Translations under genes and position numbers: made by a program
NCBI RefSeq assembly: GCF_943193085.1
Contig: NZ_CALPCU010000010.1
Span: forward strand, 10,118-74,117
Length of the DNA stretch: 64,000 bases
Direction of reading: 5' to 3'
Source of the DNA: Vermiculatibacterium agrestimuris
GTDB taxonomy: Bacteria; Bacillota; Clostridia; Oscillospirales; Oscillospiraceae
In this document: positions 53,383 through 60,764 of the stretch, one piece after another
Layout of the letters: the number at the start of each line of letters is the position of its first letter
How positions within the stretch are numbered: position 1 is the first letter of the stretch
The notes under the pieces: model-generated
Told to the model about the DNA's origin: nothing
Databases searched by the model: none
Seen by the model: only the letters and a program-made list of their open reading frames with translations

Positions 53383-53468
53383 TTTCTTCTCTCCTTTTCC
53401 GTTTATTATGTCTCACAGCGCATATTGCCAAACACCGCCACCCTTGCGTGGCAATGTGTCAGTCGGGG

Positions 53469-54896
53469 TCAGCTCTCCGCCGGGGCGGCATGATCCAGCT
53501 TTGGGGCCCTCTTGTGGTAATCCGTCGCCTGCTGGAAGGCGTTGCCCACGCGGAAGCACATGCTCTCCTTAAAGGAGTCTGCGATAATCATGATGCCGAT
53601 GGGCATCCCCGCAGCGTCAAAACCGGCGGGGATATCCAGTGCGGGCTTGCCGGTAATGCTGGGGATCGCCGTATAGTGAAGGTTGGCGTGCAGGGGATCC
53701 TCCCGAACCCCCGGGGTGAACTCCACAACGGGATTCTCAATGGAAAGGGCCGTGTAGGGGACGGTGGGGGTGATGATCACGTCCACGTCCTTGAAGGCCT
53801 CCTCAAGCTCCGCCTTGATCAGCGTTCTGTACGCCAGGGCCTGGTAGTACTGCGTGCCGGCGATCATACAGCCCGCCTCCAACTCGATCCGGATCTCCTC
53901 GGCGTACTTCTCCGGGCACTCCCGCAACCAGCCCATGTGATAGGCGCTGGGCTCCACCGCGTCGATGACCATGACGCCGCCGATCAGGGTGTCCAGGTTG
54001 GGGATCTCCACCTCCTTCACCACGGCGCCCAGCTCACGGAACTTCTCTAAGGCCTGGGCGTAGCACTTTTCCACATCGGGCTGGTTGCAGTGGAAGCAGT
54101 AGTCCTTAATCACGCCAATCCGGATGTCCTTGACGCCCTTGTTCAGATCCTTGGTGTAATCCTCCACGGGCTTCAGGGCGCTGTTCAGGTCATGGTAATC
54201 GTGGCCGGCCATGACCCCCAGCATGACGGCGCAGTCCTCCACCGTCCGGCACATGGGGCCCACCGTATCCAGAGAATAGGCCAGCGGCACCACCCCGTAG
54301 TTGCTCACCCGGCCGATGGTGGGCCGGATGCCCGTAATACCGTTGACGGAGGAGGGCAGTCTGACCGAGCCGCCCGTATCCGTCCCCACGCCGCCAAAGG
54401 CCGCCCTTGCGGCGATGGCGATGCCGGTGCCGCCAGAGGAGCCGGAGGGGTTCTTGGTGAAGTCCCAGGGGTTGTGGGCGTATCCGTAATGCTCGTTGGA
54501 GGTGGAGCCGCCCCAGGCAAATTCGTGCATGTTGGTCTTGCCGATGATGATCGCGCCAGCGCCCTTCAGATTCTTGACCACAGTGGAGTCCTCTTCGGTC
54601 AGGTTCTCCCCCAGCAGCTTGGAGCCGGCAGTGGTAATGGTTCCCGCCATGGCGATATTGTCCTTGATGACAACGGGAACGCCGTGCAGCGGCCCGAGGA
54701 AGTAGCCGCACTTGGCCATCTCGTCATAGGCCCTGGCAAGCCGGAGGCTCTCCTCCTCGAAGAGACTGATAAAGGCGTTATATTCCTTTAACGACTTGCA
54801 GATATTCAGGCTCTCCGTCACCACGTCGAGGCAACTCACCTCTCCCTTCTTGATCTTCTTCGCGATCTGCGTCAGGCTCAATTCCTTATACGACAT
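53469..54896 (-). CDS. Amidase signature family hydrolase
   Basis: A 475-residue amidase. The Ser-cisSer-Lys triad can be placed at Lys78 (VVIKDNIA), Ser153 (NPSGSSGG) and Ser177 (GTDTGGSVRLP); MCRTVEDCAVML and IITPTVPYTALSI are further family segments. It would hydrolyse a carboxamide to acid plus ammonia or amine. ATG 54896 has GGGAGG 5-6 nt upstream; the frame extends to 55052 without similarity. A GatC/AtzG-like small gene lies just upstream, so a heteromeric amidase such as AtzE-AtzG is plausible. It probably supplies the acid for CoA loading. Confidence 0.92.
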   Translation of the reverse strand: MSYKELSLTQIAKKIKKGEVSCLDVVTESLNICKSLKEYNAFISLFEEESLRLARAYDEMAKCGYFLGPLHGVPVVIKDNIAMAGTITTAGSKLLGENLTEEDSTVVKNLKGAGAIIIGKTNMHEFAWGGSTSNEHYGYAHNPWDFTKNPSGSSGGTGIAIAARAAFGGVGTDTGGSVRLPSSVNGITGIRPTIGRVSNYGVVPLAYSLDTVGPMCRTVEDCAVMLGVMAGHDYHDLNSALKPVEDYTKDLNKGVKDIRIGVIKDYCFHCNQPDVEKCYAQALEKFRELGAVVKEVEIPNLDTLIGGVMVIDAVEPSAYHMGWLRECPEKYAEEIRIELEAGCMIAGTQYYQALAYRTLIKAELEEAFKDVDVIITPTVPYTALSIENPVVEFTPGVREDPLHANLHYTAIPSITGKPALDIPAGFDAAGMPIGIMIIADSFKESMCFRVGNAFQQATDYHKRAPKLDHAAPAES

Positions 54897-54937
54897 ATAT
54901 ACCTCCCATTCATTTCCCTGCAAAACTACAGTCCCAT

Positions 54938-55092
54938 CTGTACTGTACAGCCTCCGTCCCCAGGCCGCCTCCCCATAAGCGGTCAAATGAAACGACTGCC
55001 GCCGCGCCCGCGGTATTGACAGTGGGGCATGATCGCGGCATACTATTTTCACGGTACTGTCTGCTTATCCCGCTCTGGCCTCCGGCCGGAGG
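54938..55092. other. Untranslated gap with two palindromes between the AtzG-like and amidase genes
   Basis: CCTCCGGCCGGAGG (55079-55092) lies right after the small gene's stop, and CTGTAC-T-GTACAG (54938-54950) just before the amidase ribosome site. A plus-strand TTGACA (55016-55021) with CATACT 17 nt on could start an antisense RNA. Nothing coding was recognised here. Confidence 0.4.
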
Positions 55093-55094
55093 AG

Positions 55095-55289
55095 TCAATC
55101 GCCGTGCTTGAATATGTTGGACGGAAGAATATCGCGGAATTCCGGCTGGCTCATCTTCAGATCCAGCGCCTCCACACGGCCGATCCAGTCCAGCCAAACG
55201 GGCATGACCGCTTCCTTGCGTTCCTCGCTCATGTTCAGATTCAACAGCTTATTAAACATTTCGATATCCTTTGGCGTATACGTTTTCAT
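55095..55289 (-). CDS. AtzG/GatC-like small subunit (DUF4089-like) of the amidase
   Basis: A 64-residue helical protein. LLNLNMSEERKEAV, then a middle helix IGRVEALDLKM and the ending PSNIF mirror the AtzG/DUF4089 pattern (a short helical pair followed by a P..(V/I)F extension), which wraps around amidases as GatC does around GatA. Its position directly upstream of an amidase supports this. ATG 55289 has GGAGATG upstream. It is the first gene after the minus-strand sigma-54 promoter. The family call rests on pattern and context, so it is moderate. Confidence 0.6.
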   Translation of the reverse strand: MKTYTPKDIEMFNKLLNLNMSEERKEAVMPVWLDWIGRVEALDLKMSQPEFRDILPSNIFKHGD

Positions 55290-55363
55290 GAAGCATCTCC
55301 TTATCTGTAATAAATTTGGGAAGCGTTCGCGGTGGGGAAAGCACGCGTCTATGTTAAATATTA

Positions 55364-55379
55364 AGCAATTTTAATGCCA
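55364..55379 (-). promoter_or_regulatory. Sigma-54 promoter of the minus-strand catabolic operon
   Basis: On the minus strand TGGCATTAAAATTGCT (55379-55364): GG at -24 and GC at -12 separated by exactly 10 nt, as required for RpoN. Predicted start about 55353, 64 nt before the AtzG-like gene. Confidence 0.82.
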
Positions 55380-55477
55380 ACCCTCTCCGTCCCCTGCAGC
55401 CCCATCGGCAAAAGATCTTTTCCCCTGGACTGCGGGCAGCGCAGACCGTCTCCCTCCTCCCCAAATACGCGCCCATG

Positions 55478-55551
55478 GGTTACAAAGTTGTTTCCCCAGA
55501 CTGTTACCATGGTAACATATTTGTACCCAAAGTTGCGGCGAGGGGGTAACA
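55478..55551. promoter_or_regulatory. Enhancer region shared by the two sigma-54 promoters
   Basis: A perfect 16-bp palindrome TGTTACCATGGTAACA (55502-55517) is flanked by related half sites GGTTACA (55478-55484) and GGTAACA (55545-55551). It lies about 120 nt upstream of the minus-strand -24 box and about 75 nt upstream of the plus-strand one, ideal for a looping activator. Likely bound by the Fis domain of the linked activator (inference). Confidence 0.72.
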
Positions 55552-55590
55552 CTTTTTCCTCAAAGACGGCTTTCCCCCTCTCCGGGAAAA

Positions 55591-55606
55591 TGGCACGAAA
55601 ATTGCT
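55591..55606 (+). promoter_or_regulatory. Sigma-54 promoter of the racemase-like gene
   Basis: TGGCACGAAAATTGCT is a full match to TGGCACG-N4-TTGCW with GG/GC spaced by 10 nt. Predicted start about 55617; Shine-Dalgarno GGAGG at 55634-55638. Confidence 0.9.
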
Positions 55607-55646
55607 TTTTATTCTTCCATAACACTTTTTATTGGAGGTATCTCTC

Positions 55647-56816
55647 ATGGGCGCATTGGACGGCGTAAAAATTCTCGACTTCTCCACCCTTCTTCCCGGC
55701 CCTTATGCCACCATGCTCCTGGCTGATCTGGGGGCAGACGTTTTACGAGTCAGCAGTCCAGGCAAGGTCGACCTCGTGGCCGCATGGCCCCCCTTTCTGG
55801 AGGAGGGCGGGGTCTCCGCCCCGTGGGCGTGGCTGAGCCGGAACAAACGCTCCATCTTTCTCAATCTGAAAAAAGACGCCGCAGTCCAGGCGGTCAAGAC
55901 CCTGGTCAGGGAGTACGATATCGTGGTGGAGCAGTTCCGCCCCGGCGTCATGGACAAGCTGGGCCTGGGCTACGAGGCGCTGAAGGCGGTCAATCCCCGC
56001 CTGATCTACTGCTCCCTGACCGGCTACGGCCAGACCGGGTCCATGGCCAACAGGGCAGGGCACGACATCAACTACCTGTCCCGCTCCGGCATCGTCTCCG
56101 CTGCCGGCCGGGAGGCGGAGGGGCCCTCCCTCTATAATTTCCAAATCGCCGACGTGGCCTCCGGCGCCATGAACACCGTCGTCAGTATTCTGGCCGCACT
56201 CCACCACAGGGATGTGACGGGAAAGGGGCAGTATGCGGACATCTCCATGACGGACGGCGTGATCCCCTTCAACTCCATGGACGGGGCCTGTTTCCTGGCC
56301 GGCGCCCGGCCTCCCCGCCGGGAGGGCCAGCAGCTCAACGGCGGCGGGATCTACGACTTTTACAAGACCAAGGACGGCCAATATATGAGCGTGGGTTCTC
56401 TGGAACCCAAGTTCTTCGCCCAGCTGTGCGTCGCCATGGAGCACCCGGAATGGTCTGACGGACACATTTTGAAGACCGACCTTGCCCTGGTGAAGCGCAT
56501 CTTCCAGGAGAAGTTCCTGACAAAGACCAGGGACGAGTGGGTCGAGCTGTTTTCCGGGCTGGACGCCTGCGTAGAGCCCGTTCTCACCCTGGAGGAGGCC
56601 GCCGCCGACGAGCACAATGTCCTCCGGGGCATGTGGCCGGACGTCCCCCTCCCCCTCGCCCCAGGAAAAACGGTCAGGCAGATGGGCTGCCCCATCAAGC
56701 TGTCCGACTGTCCCCCGGAATACAGGCACGCAGGCTATCCGGCGGGCTTCCACACCCACGAGGTTCTGAAGGCTTACGGCTTTACTGAAGAAGAGATCAA
56801 GGGCATCTCCCAATAG
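55647..56816 (+). CDS. Alpha-methylacyl-CoA racemase-like CaiB/BaiF family protein
   Basis: A 389-residue family III fold protein. Unlike the CoA transferase at 50.2-51.4 kb, it has the racemase signature: LLPGPYATMLLADLGADV, NRAGHDINYLSRSG with catalytic His139 and neighbouring Asp140, Asp169 in FQIADVASGAMN, and GGGIYDFYKTKDGQYMSVGSLEPKFF. AMACR/MCR enzymes epimerise the C2 centre of 2-methylacyl-CoA by enolisation. ATG 55647 follows GGAGG by 8 nt. It is transcribed away from the operon but from a matching sigma-54 promoter. A pure CoA-transferase role cannot be ruled out. Confidence 0.85.
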   Translation: MGALDGVKILDFSTLLPGPYATMLLADLGADVLRVSSPGKVDLVAAWPPFLEEGGVSAPWAWLSRNKRSIFLNLKKDAAVQAVKTLVREYDIVVEQFRPGVMDKLGLGYEALKAVNPRLIYCSLTGYGQTGSMANRAGHDINYLSRSGIVSAAGREAEGPSLYNFQIADVASGAMNTVVSILAALHHRDVTGKGQYADISMTDGVIPFNSMDGACFLAGARPPRREGQQLNGGGIYDFYKTKDGQYMSVGSLEPKFFAQLCVAMEHPEWSDGHILKTDLALVKRIFQEKFLTKTRDEWVELFSGLDACVEPVLTLEEAAADEHNVLRGMWPDVPLPLAPGKTVRQMGCPIKLSDCPPEYRHAGYPAGFHTHEVLKAYGFTEEEIKGISQ

Positions 56817-56853
56817 GTGCGCTCTTCGGCCCGCAAGGCGCCGCCGGCCCCTC

Positions 56854-56882
56854 TTGACAAGCCCTTGGCGCTGTGGTATAGT
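56854..56882 (+). promoter_or_regulatory. Sigma-A promoter of the riboswitch-exchanger transcript
   Basis: TTGACA (56854-56859), 17 nt, TATAGT (56877-56882); start about 56889. Confidence 0.85.
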
Positions 56883-56894
56883 TCTCTCACAAAA

Positions 56895-57052
56895 TTCCTG
56901 TGAGGGAGTAGCAGCCGCGCCCCCGGCGCGGAGCAAGTCAACAATCCCGGCCCATCCCTTTGCCCCCGGGCAAAACGGAGGTCTGGCTTGCTTTTATTTG
57001 CGAGACTCATGTACGGCTTTGTCGGTGCATGGGCCTGCCTTCGTCTCATATT
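56895..57052 (+). promoter_or_regulatory. yybP-ykoY (manganese) riboswitch
   Basis: The leader contains the conserved yybP-ykoY core in order: GGGAGTAGC (about 56902), a GC hairpin GCCGCG/CGCGG, AAGTCAACAATCCCGGCC, CCTTTGCCCCCGGGCAAA, ACGGAGGTCTGGC and GCGAGACTCATG. This RNA class binds Mn2+ and turns on manganese exporters. Aptamer boundaries are approximate. It is followed by a strong terminator and then a cation exchanger gene, as expected for an ON switch. Confidence 0.88.
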
Positions 57053-57054
57053 GG

Positions 57055-57087
57055 CCCAGGTACGCCTATGCCGTACCTGGGTTTTTT
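57055..57087 (+). terminator. Riboswitch-controlled terminator
   Basis: CCCAGGTACG (57055-57064) with CGTACCTGGG (57072-57081), 7-nt loop, then six T. It lies between the aptamer and the exchanger gene, so it is the expression platform. Confidence 0.9.
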
Positions 57088-57115
57088 GCATTTTTGGAAT
57101 AGGGAGAGCGATCAC

Positions 57116-58087
57116 ATGACCACACCTGTACTTCTGTTTACCCTGGGCCTCATCCTCCTCATCAAGGGCGGGGATTGGTTTGTAGACGGCGCCACCGGCA
57201 TCGCCAAGCGGTTCCGGGTGCCCGAGCTGCTCATCGGGGCCACCGTGGTCTCCATCGGCACCACGCTGCCCGAGGTGATGGTCTCCGCCACCTCCGCCCT
57301 GGCGGGCCACGGCGAGATCGCCTACGGCAACGCCATCGGCTCCATCATCTGTAATACCGCCCTCATCGCCGCCCTCACCATCGCCATCCGCCCCTCCCCC
57401 GTGAGCCGGGCCAGTCTGGGCGCTCCGGTACTCTTCTTTTTTGTCGCGGCGGCGGTCTATCTCTACCGCGCTTACGCCGTGGGCTCCTTCACCCGGCTGG
57501 CGGGGATCGAACTGCTGGGGATCTTTGTGGTCTACATGATCCTTACCGTCTCCCGGGCGCTGAAGATGCCCAAGGTCTTTCAGACCGAAGAGGAGTGCCA
57601 GGAGGCTCAGGCGGAAAATGTGGGCAAGGACGTCCTGCTCCTGCTCCTGGGGGCTGTGCTCATCGCCTTCGGCGCCAACCTGCTGGTGGACAACGGCACC
57701 CTCATCGCCCAGGCCCTCGGGGTACCGGAATCGGTCATCGCCCTCACCTTTGTGGCCCTGGGCACCTCCCTGCCCGAGCTGGTCACCGCCATCACCTCCC
57801 TCGTCAAGGGCCACGGGGCCCTCTCCCTGGGGAACATCATCGGCGCCAACCTGTTTAATTTGGTGCTGGTCAGCGGCGTGGCCACTGTGCTGGCTCCCTT
57901 CTCCCTGCCGGCGGGGAAGGCCATTGCCGGCTACAACGCCTCCCTGGTGGTCGATCTGCCCCTGATGGTCTTTGTGATGGCCTTTATGACCCTGCCCGCC
58001 CTCATCCGGGGCAGGCTCAGCCGCTGGCAGGGGATCGCCCTGCTGCTCATTTACGCCGGCTTCTGCTGCTTCCAGTTCTTTTTATAA
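57116..58087 (+). CDS. CaCA family cation exchanger, probable Mn2+/Ca2+ exporter
   Basis: A 323-residue membrane protein with about ten helices and the two inverted alpha repeats of cation/Ca2+ exchangers: IGATVVSIGTTLPEVMVSAT with GNAIGSIICNT, and LTFVALGTSLPELVTAIT with GNIIGANLFNLVLVSG. These hold the paired acidic ion ligands. ATG 57116 follows AGGGAGAG. A yybP-ykoY riboswitch upstream suggests manganese efflux as physiological role; Na+/Ca2+ exchange is the family default. A terminator follows immediately. Confidence 0.92.
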   Translation: MTTPVLLFTLGLILLIKGGDWFVDGATGIAKRFRVPELLIGATVVSIGTTLPEVMVSATSALAGHGEIAYGNAIGSIICNTALIAALTIAIRPSPVSRASLGAPVLFFFVAAAVYLYRAYAVGSFTRLAGIELLGIFVVYMILTVSRALKMPKVFQTEEECQEAQAENVGKDVLLLLLGAVLIAFGANLLVDNGTLIAQALGVPESVIALTFVALGTSLPELVTAITSLVKGHGALSLGNIIGANLFNLVLVSGVATVLAPFSLPAGKAIAGYNASLVVDLPLMVFVMAFMTLPALIRGRLSRWQGIALLLIYAGFCCFQFFL

Positions 58088-58103
58088 CTTATAGATTTAG
58101 ATT

Positions 58104-58137
58104 TTAAAAAAAGAGCCCCCAGGGGCTCTTTTTTTAA
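58104..58137 (+). terminator. Terminator of the exchanger gene
   Basis: TTAAAAAAAGAGCCC (58104-58118) with GGGCTCTTTTTTTAA (58123-58137), loop CCAG. Confidence 0.92.
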
Positions 58138-58192
58138 GACTAATTTTAAGTTGCCCCCTTATAATGGCCCCACTTTCACCGAAAGGATGGTC

Positions 58193-59929
58193 ATGATGAA
58201 GCGTATCTCTTTTCCCGCCCTGACCCTGGCGGCGATCATGCTCTTCTCCTCCGCCGCCTGTGCTCAGGCCGCCGACGGCGTCACCCACATCGTCCTGTCC
58301 GACAGCAGGATCACCGTGGACGGAAGGGCGGTCTCCGCCGACCCCGGCGACGCCGTTTACACAGGGGCGGAGATCGTCTACTACCGCGACGGCACCGACG
58401 CAAGCTACGGCGAGGGCACCGAGGCCCAGAAGCACTCCGAGGCCGAGGCCGCCGCCCACACCGTGGTCACCATCACCCAGGCCGGGACTTACCGCCTGAG
58501 CGGCTCCCTCGCCGCCGGCCAGGTCGCGGTCGACCTGGACAAGGACGCCAAGGACGACCCCCAGGCCGTGGTCACCCTCATCCTGGATAATGTAGACGTA
58601 ACCTGCACCGCGGCCCCCGCCCTCATTTTCTATAATGTCTACGAGTGTGACCGGGAATTCGTCGCCTACGACAACGACGAAAACCCGGATTATGAGCCCT
58701 CCGCCAGAATGGACACCTCCGCCGCGGGGGCCAACGTCATCATTGCCGCCGGCAGCGAGAATACCTTCACCGGCTCCCATGTGGCCCGCATCTACAAAGA
58801 AGGCACCACCAAAAAGCTCCACAAGTACGACGGAGCCTTCTATTCCAAAATGTCCATGAACATCTTCGGAGAGGATGGCGATGACAGCGGCGTGCTCAAC
58901 ATCGTCGCCGACAACGAAGGTATGAATTCCGAGCTCCACCTGACCATCAACGGCGGCACAGTGATGGCCAACGCCAATCCCCGGAGCGGAGACGGCGGCA
59001 TCGACGCCGACAGCCCCATTCTCATCAACGGCGGCACGGTCTGTGCCACCGGCTCCCGAAATGACGCCGCGGACACCGCTTCCGCTCAGCCCTACATAGA
59101 GCTGTCCTTTGCCTCTACCCTCCCGGCGGGGAGCGAGATCGCATTGACTGGGGAAAACGGCGATGAAGTCCTGAAGGTGCAGATCGCTTCCCGTGACTTT
59201 CAGTCCCTCACTATCTCCGCGCCTGTGCTGGAACTGGGCGTTGCCTACAATGTCTACGTGGACGGTGTGCTCCAGTGCTGGAGCGGCAACAGCTTCGGTA
59301 TGATGGGCGGCCACGGCGGCTTTGGCGGCGGGCGGCCTGAAGGCATGGAGCCCCGCGAGGGGTTTGACCCCGGTCAACGCCCCGAGGGAATGGAGCCTCC
59401 GGAGGGGTTTGACCCCAGTCAGCGCATGGATCCTCCCCAGGGCTTTACACCTCCCTGCGAGGGCTTTGGCGGCGGCCTCACCGGCGCCACCCAGGTCTCC
59501 TTCGCTGTGGGCGCCCTCCCCTTCACCGACGTCTGGGACAGCGACGAGAGCTATGAGGCCATCCGGGCGGCTTACACCGCCGGCGCCATGACCGGAACAG
59601 GCGACGGCCGCTTCTCCCCCAACGCTACGGTCACCCGCGCCCAGGCCGTCACCGTATTGGCCCGGCTGGCCGGGGCTGAGGCGGCGGAGCGCGACGGGTT
59701 CACCGACGTGGAGGCCGGTTCCTGGTATTCCGGTTACGTGGGCTGGGCCCTGGAAGCAGGTATTGTGGAGGGCGACGGCCAGGGCCGGTTCCTTCCCCAG
59801 GAGAGCGTCACCGCCGAGCATATGGCTCTTATGCTGAGCCGGTATGATAAAAATTATGTAAACTCTTTTAGCTTTAGCGGAGAGTTGACCCGAGGCCAGC
59901 TTGCCCAGATGCTTTCTGATATTATGTAA
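58193..59929 (+). CDS. Secreted carbohydrate-binding (Cthe_2159/DUF4353-like) protein with SLH repeats
   Basis: A 578-residue exported protein. Signal peptide to about residue 26 (AQAAD). Residues ~60-335 resemble the Cthe_2159 polysaccharide-binding beta-helix: AGTYRLSGSLAAGQVAVDL, VTLILDNVDVTCTAAPAL, GAFYSKMSMNIFG and NGGTVMANANPRSGDGGIDADSPILINGGTV. A Gly/Pro/Glu-rich linker with imperfect repeats (RPEGMEPREGFDPGQ, then RPEGMEPPEGFDPSQ) leads to two S-layer homology segments (YTAGAMTGTGDGRFSPN and GIVEGDGQGRFLPQ), which would tether it to the cell wall. AAAGG precedes ATG 58193. The ligand may be pectin-like polysaccharide by family analogy. Confidence 0.83.
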   Translation: MMKRISFPALTLAAIMLFSSAACAQAADGVTHIVLSDSRITVDGRAVSADPGDAVYTGAEIVYYRDGTDASYGEGTEAQKHSEAEAAAHTVVTITQAGTYRLSGSLAAGQVAVDLDKDAKDDPQAVVTLILDNVDVTCTAAPALIFYNVYECDREFVAYDNDENPDYEPSARMDTSAAGANVIIAAGSENTFTGSHVARIYKEGTTKKLHKYDGAFYSKMSMNIFGEDGDDSGVLNIVADNEGMNSELHLTINGGTVMANANPRSGDGGIDADSPILINGGTVCATGSRNDAADTASAQPYIELSFASTLPAGSEIALTGENGDEVLKVQIASRDFQSLTISAPVLELGVAYNVYVDGVLQCWSGNSFGMMGGHGGFGGGRPEGMEPREGFDPGQRPEGMEPPEGFDPSQRMDPPQGFTPPCEGFGGGLTGATQVSFAVGALPFTDVWDSDESYEAIRAAYTAGAMTGTGDGRFSPNATVTRAQAVTVLARLAGAEAAERDGFTDVEAGSWYSGYVGWALEAGIVEGDGQGRFLPQESVTAEHMALMLSRYDKNYVNSFSFSGELTRGQLAQMLSDIM

Positions 59930-59931
59930 AC

Positions 59932-59972
59932 AAAAAAAGAGGCCCGTTTCTAAAAGAAACGGGCCTCTTTTT
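59932..59972. terminator. Bidirectional terminator
   Basis: AAAAAGAGGCCCGTTTC (ending 59950) pairs with GAAACGGGCCTCTTTTT (59956-59972), loop TAAAA; lies between the SLH protein and the converging ABC transporter genes. Confidence 0.93.
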
Positions 59973-59989
59973 CTGCCATTTTACTCTTC

Positions 59990-60751
59990 TCACGTTTCGG
60001 CATATCGGGACAGGAATTGCCGGGTGCGCTCCTCCCTGGGGTGCTCGATGACCTCCTTGGCCGCTCCCTGCTCCACGATGACCCCGCCGTCCATAAAGAT
60101 GACCTCATCTGCCACGTCCCGGGCAAAGGCCATCTCGTGGGTAACGATGATCATAGTGGTATCCTGCTCCGCCAGGGAGCGGATGACCTTCAGCACCTCC
60201 CCGGTAAGCTCCGGATCCAGGGCGGAGGTAGGTTCGTCAAAGCAGAGCACGTCGGGGTGGAGGGCCAGCGCCCGTGCGATGGCCACCCGCTGCTGCTGGC
60301 CGCCGGAGAGCTGGTGGGGATAGTGGCCGGCCCGGTCGGCGAGGCCCATCCGCTCCAAAAGCGCCATGCCCTGCCGCTCGATGGCGGCCCAGCCGCCCTT
60401 GTCCTTCTCCCGCAGCTTCCCCGCCAGAGTCACATTCTCCAGGGCGGTATACTGGGGGAAGAGGTTGAAGGACTGAAACACCAGCCCGAAGTGGAGCCGC
60501 TTTTGACGGATGGCCTCCTCGCTGAAGGAGGCCTTATTTTTCGCGTCGAAGAGGGTCTCCCCCTTCACGGTGATGCTGCCGCTGTCGGGAGTCTCCAAAA
60601 AATTCAGGCACCGGAGCAGGGTGGTCTTGCCGCTGCCGGAGGAGCCGATGATGGCCAGGGCCTGCCCCTCCTCCAGGGTAAAGGAGATGTCCTCCAGCAC
60701 CTTGGTGGAGCCAAAGTGCTTTTCGATATTTCTTACTTCCAAAATCGCCAC
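59990..60751 (-). CDS. Polar amino-acid ABC transporter ATP-binding protein (GlnQ type)
   Basis: A 253-residue ATPase: Walker A AIIGSSGSGKTTLLRC, Q-loop VFQSFNLFPQ, signature HQLSGGQQQRVAIARAL, Walker B VLCFDEPTSALDPELTG and H-loop IVTHEMAFARDVAD. It powers import of a polar amino acid with the permease and binding protein upstream. GTG 60751 is preferred (AAGGGGG 8 nt upstream, protein begins AILEVRNIEKHFG); GTG 60760 is an alternative. Confidence 0.96.
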   Translation of the reverse strand: MAILEVRNIEKHFGSTKVLEDISFTLEEGQALAIIGSSGSGKTTLLRCLNFLETPDSGSITVKGETLFDAKNKASFSEEAIRQKRLHFGLVFQSFNLFPQYTALENVTLAGKLREKDKGGWAAIERQGMALLERMGLADRAGHYPHQLSGGQQQRVAIARALALHPDVLCFDEPTSALDPELTGEVLKVIRSLAEQDTTMIIVTHEMAFARDVADEVIFMDGGVIVEQGAAKEVIEHPREERTRQFLSRYAET

Positions 60752-60764
60752 GTCGCCCACCCCC

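Noticed and set aside
53400..53468. GCCAC/GTGGC dyad between amidase and YhdT genes as a terminator
   Set aside because: Stem of only 5 bp and no T-run on the minus strand; the flanking genes look co-transcribed.
40797..54896. Interpreting the island as a benzoyl-CoA reductase (Bcr) operon
   Set aside because: Only one activator-type ATPase gene and two catalytic subunits are present, as in Had/Fld/Hgd systems; Bcr has two ATPase subunits plus ferredoxin.
54919..54936. Minus-strand TGGGAC...TTTTGCA before the amidase as a third sigma-54 promoter
   Set aside because: GG to GC distance is 11 rather than 10 nt, and the start would fall on the Shine-Dalgarno.
47301..56816. Interpreting the island as pantothenate degradation because of the PanF-like symporter and amidase
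   Set aside because: Pantoate has a quaternary C3, so the 2-hydroxyacyl dehydration encoded here would be impossible on it; PanF-like symporters carry many acids.
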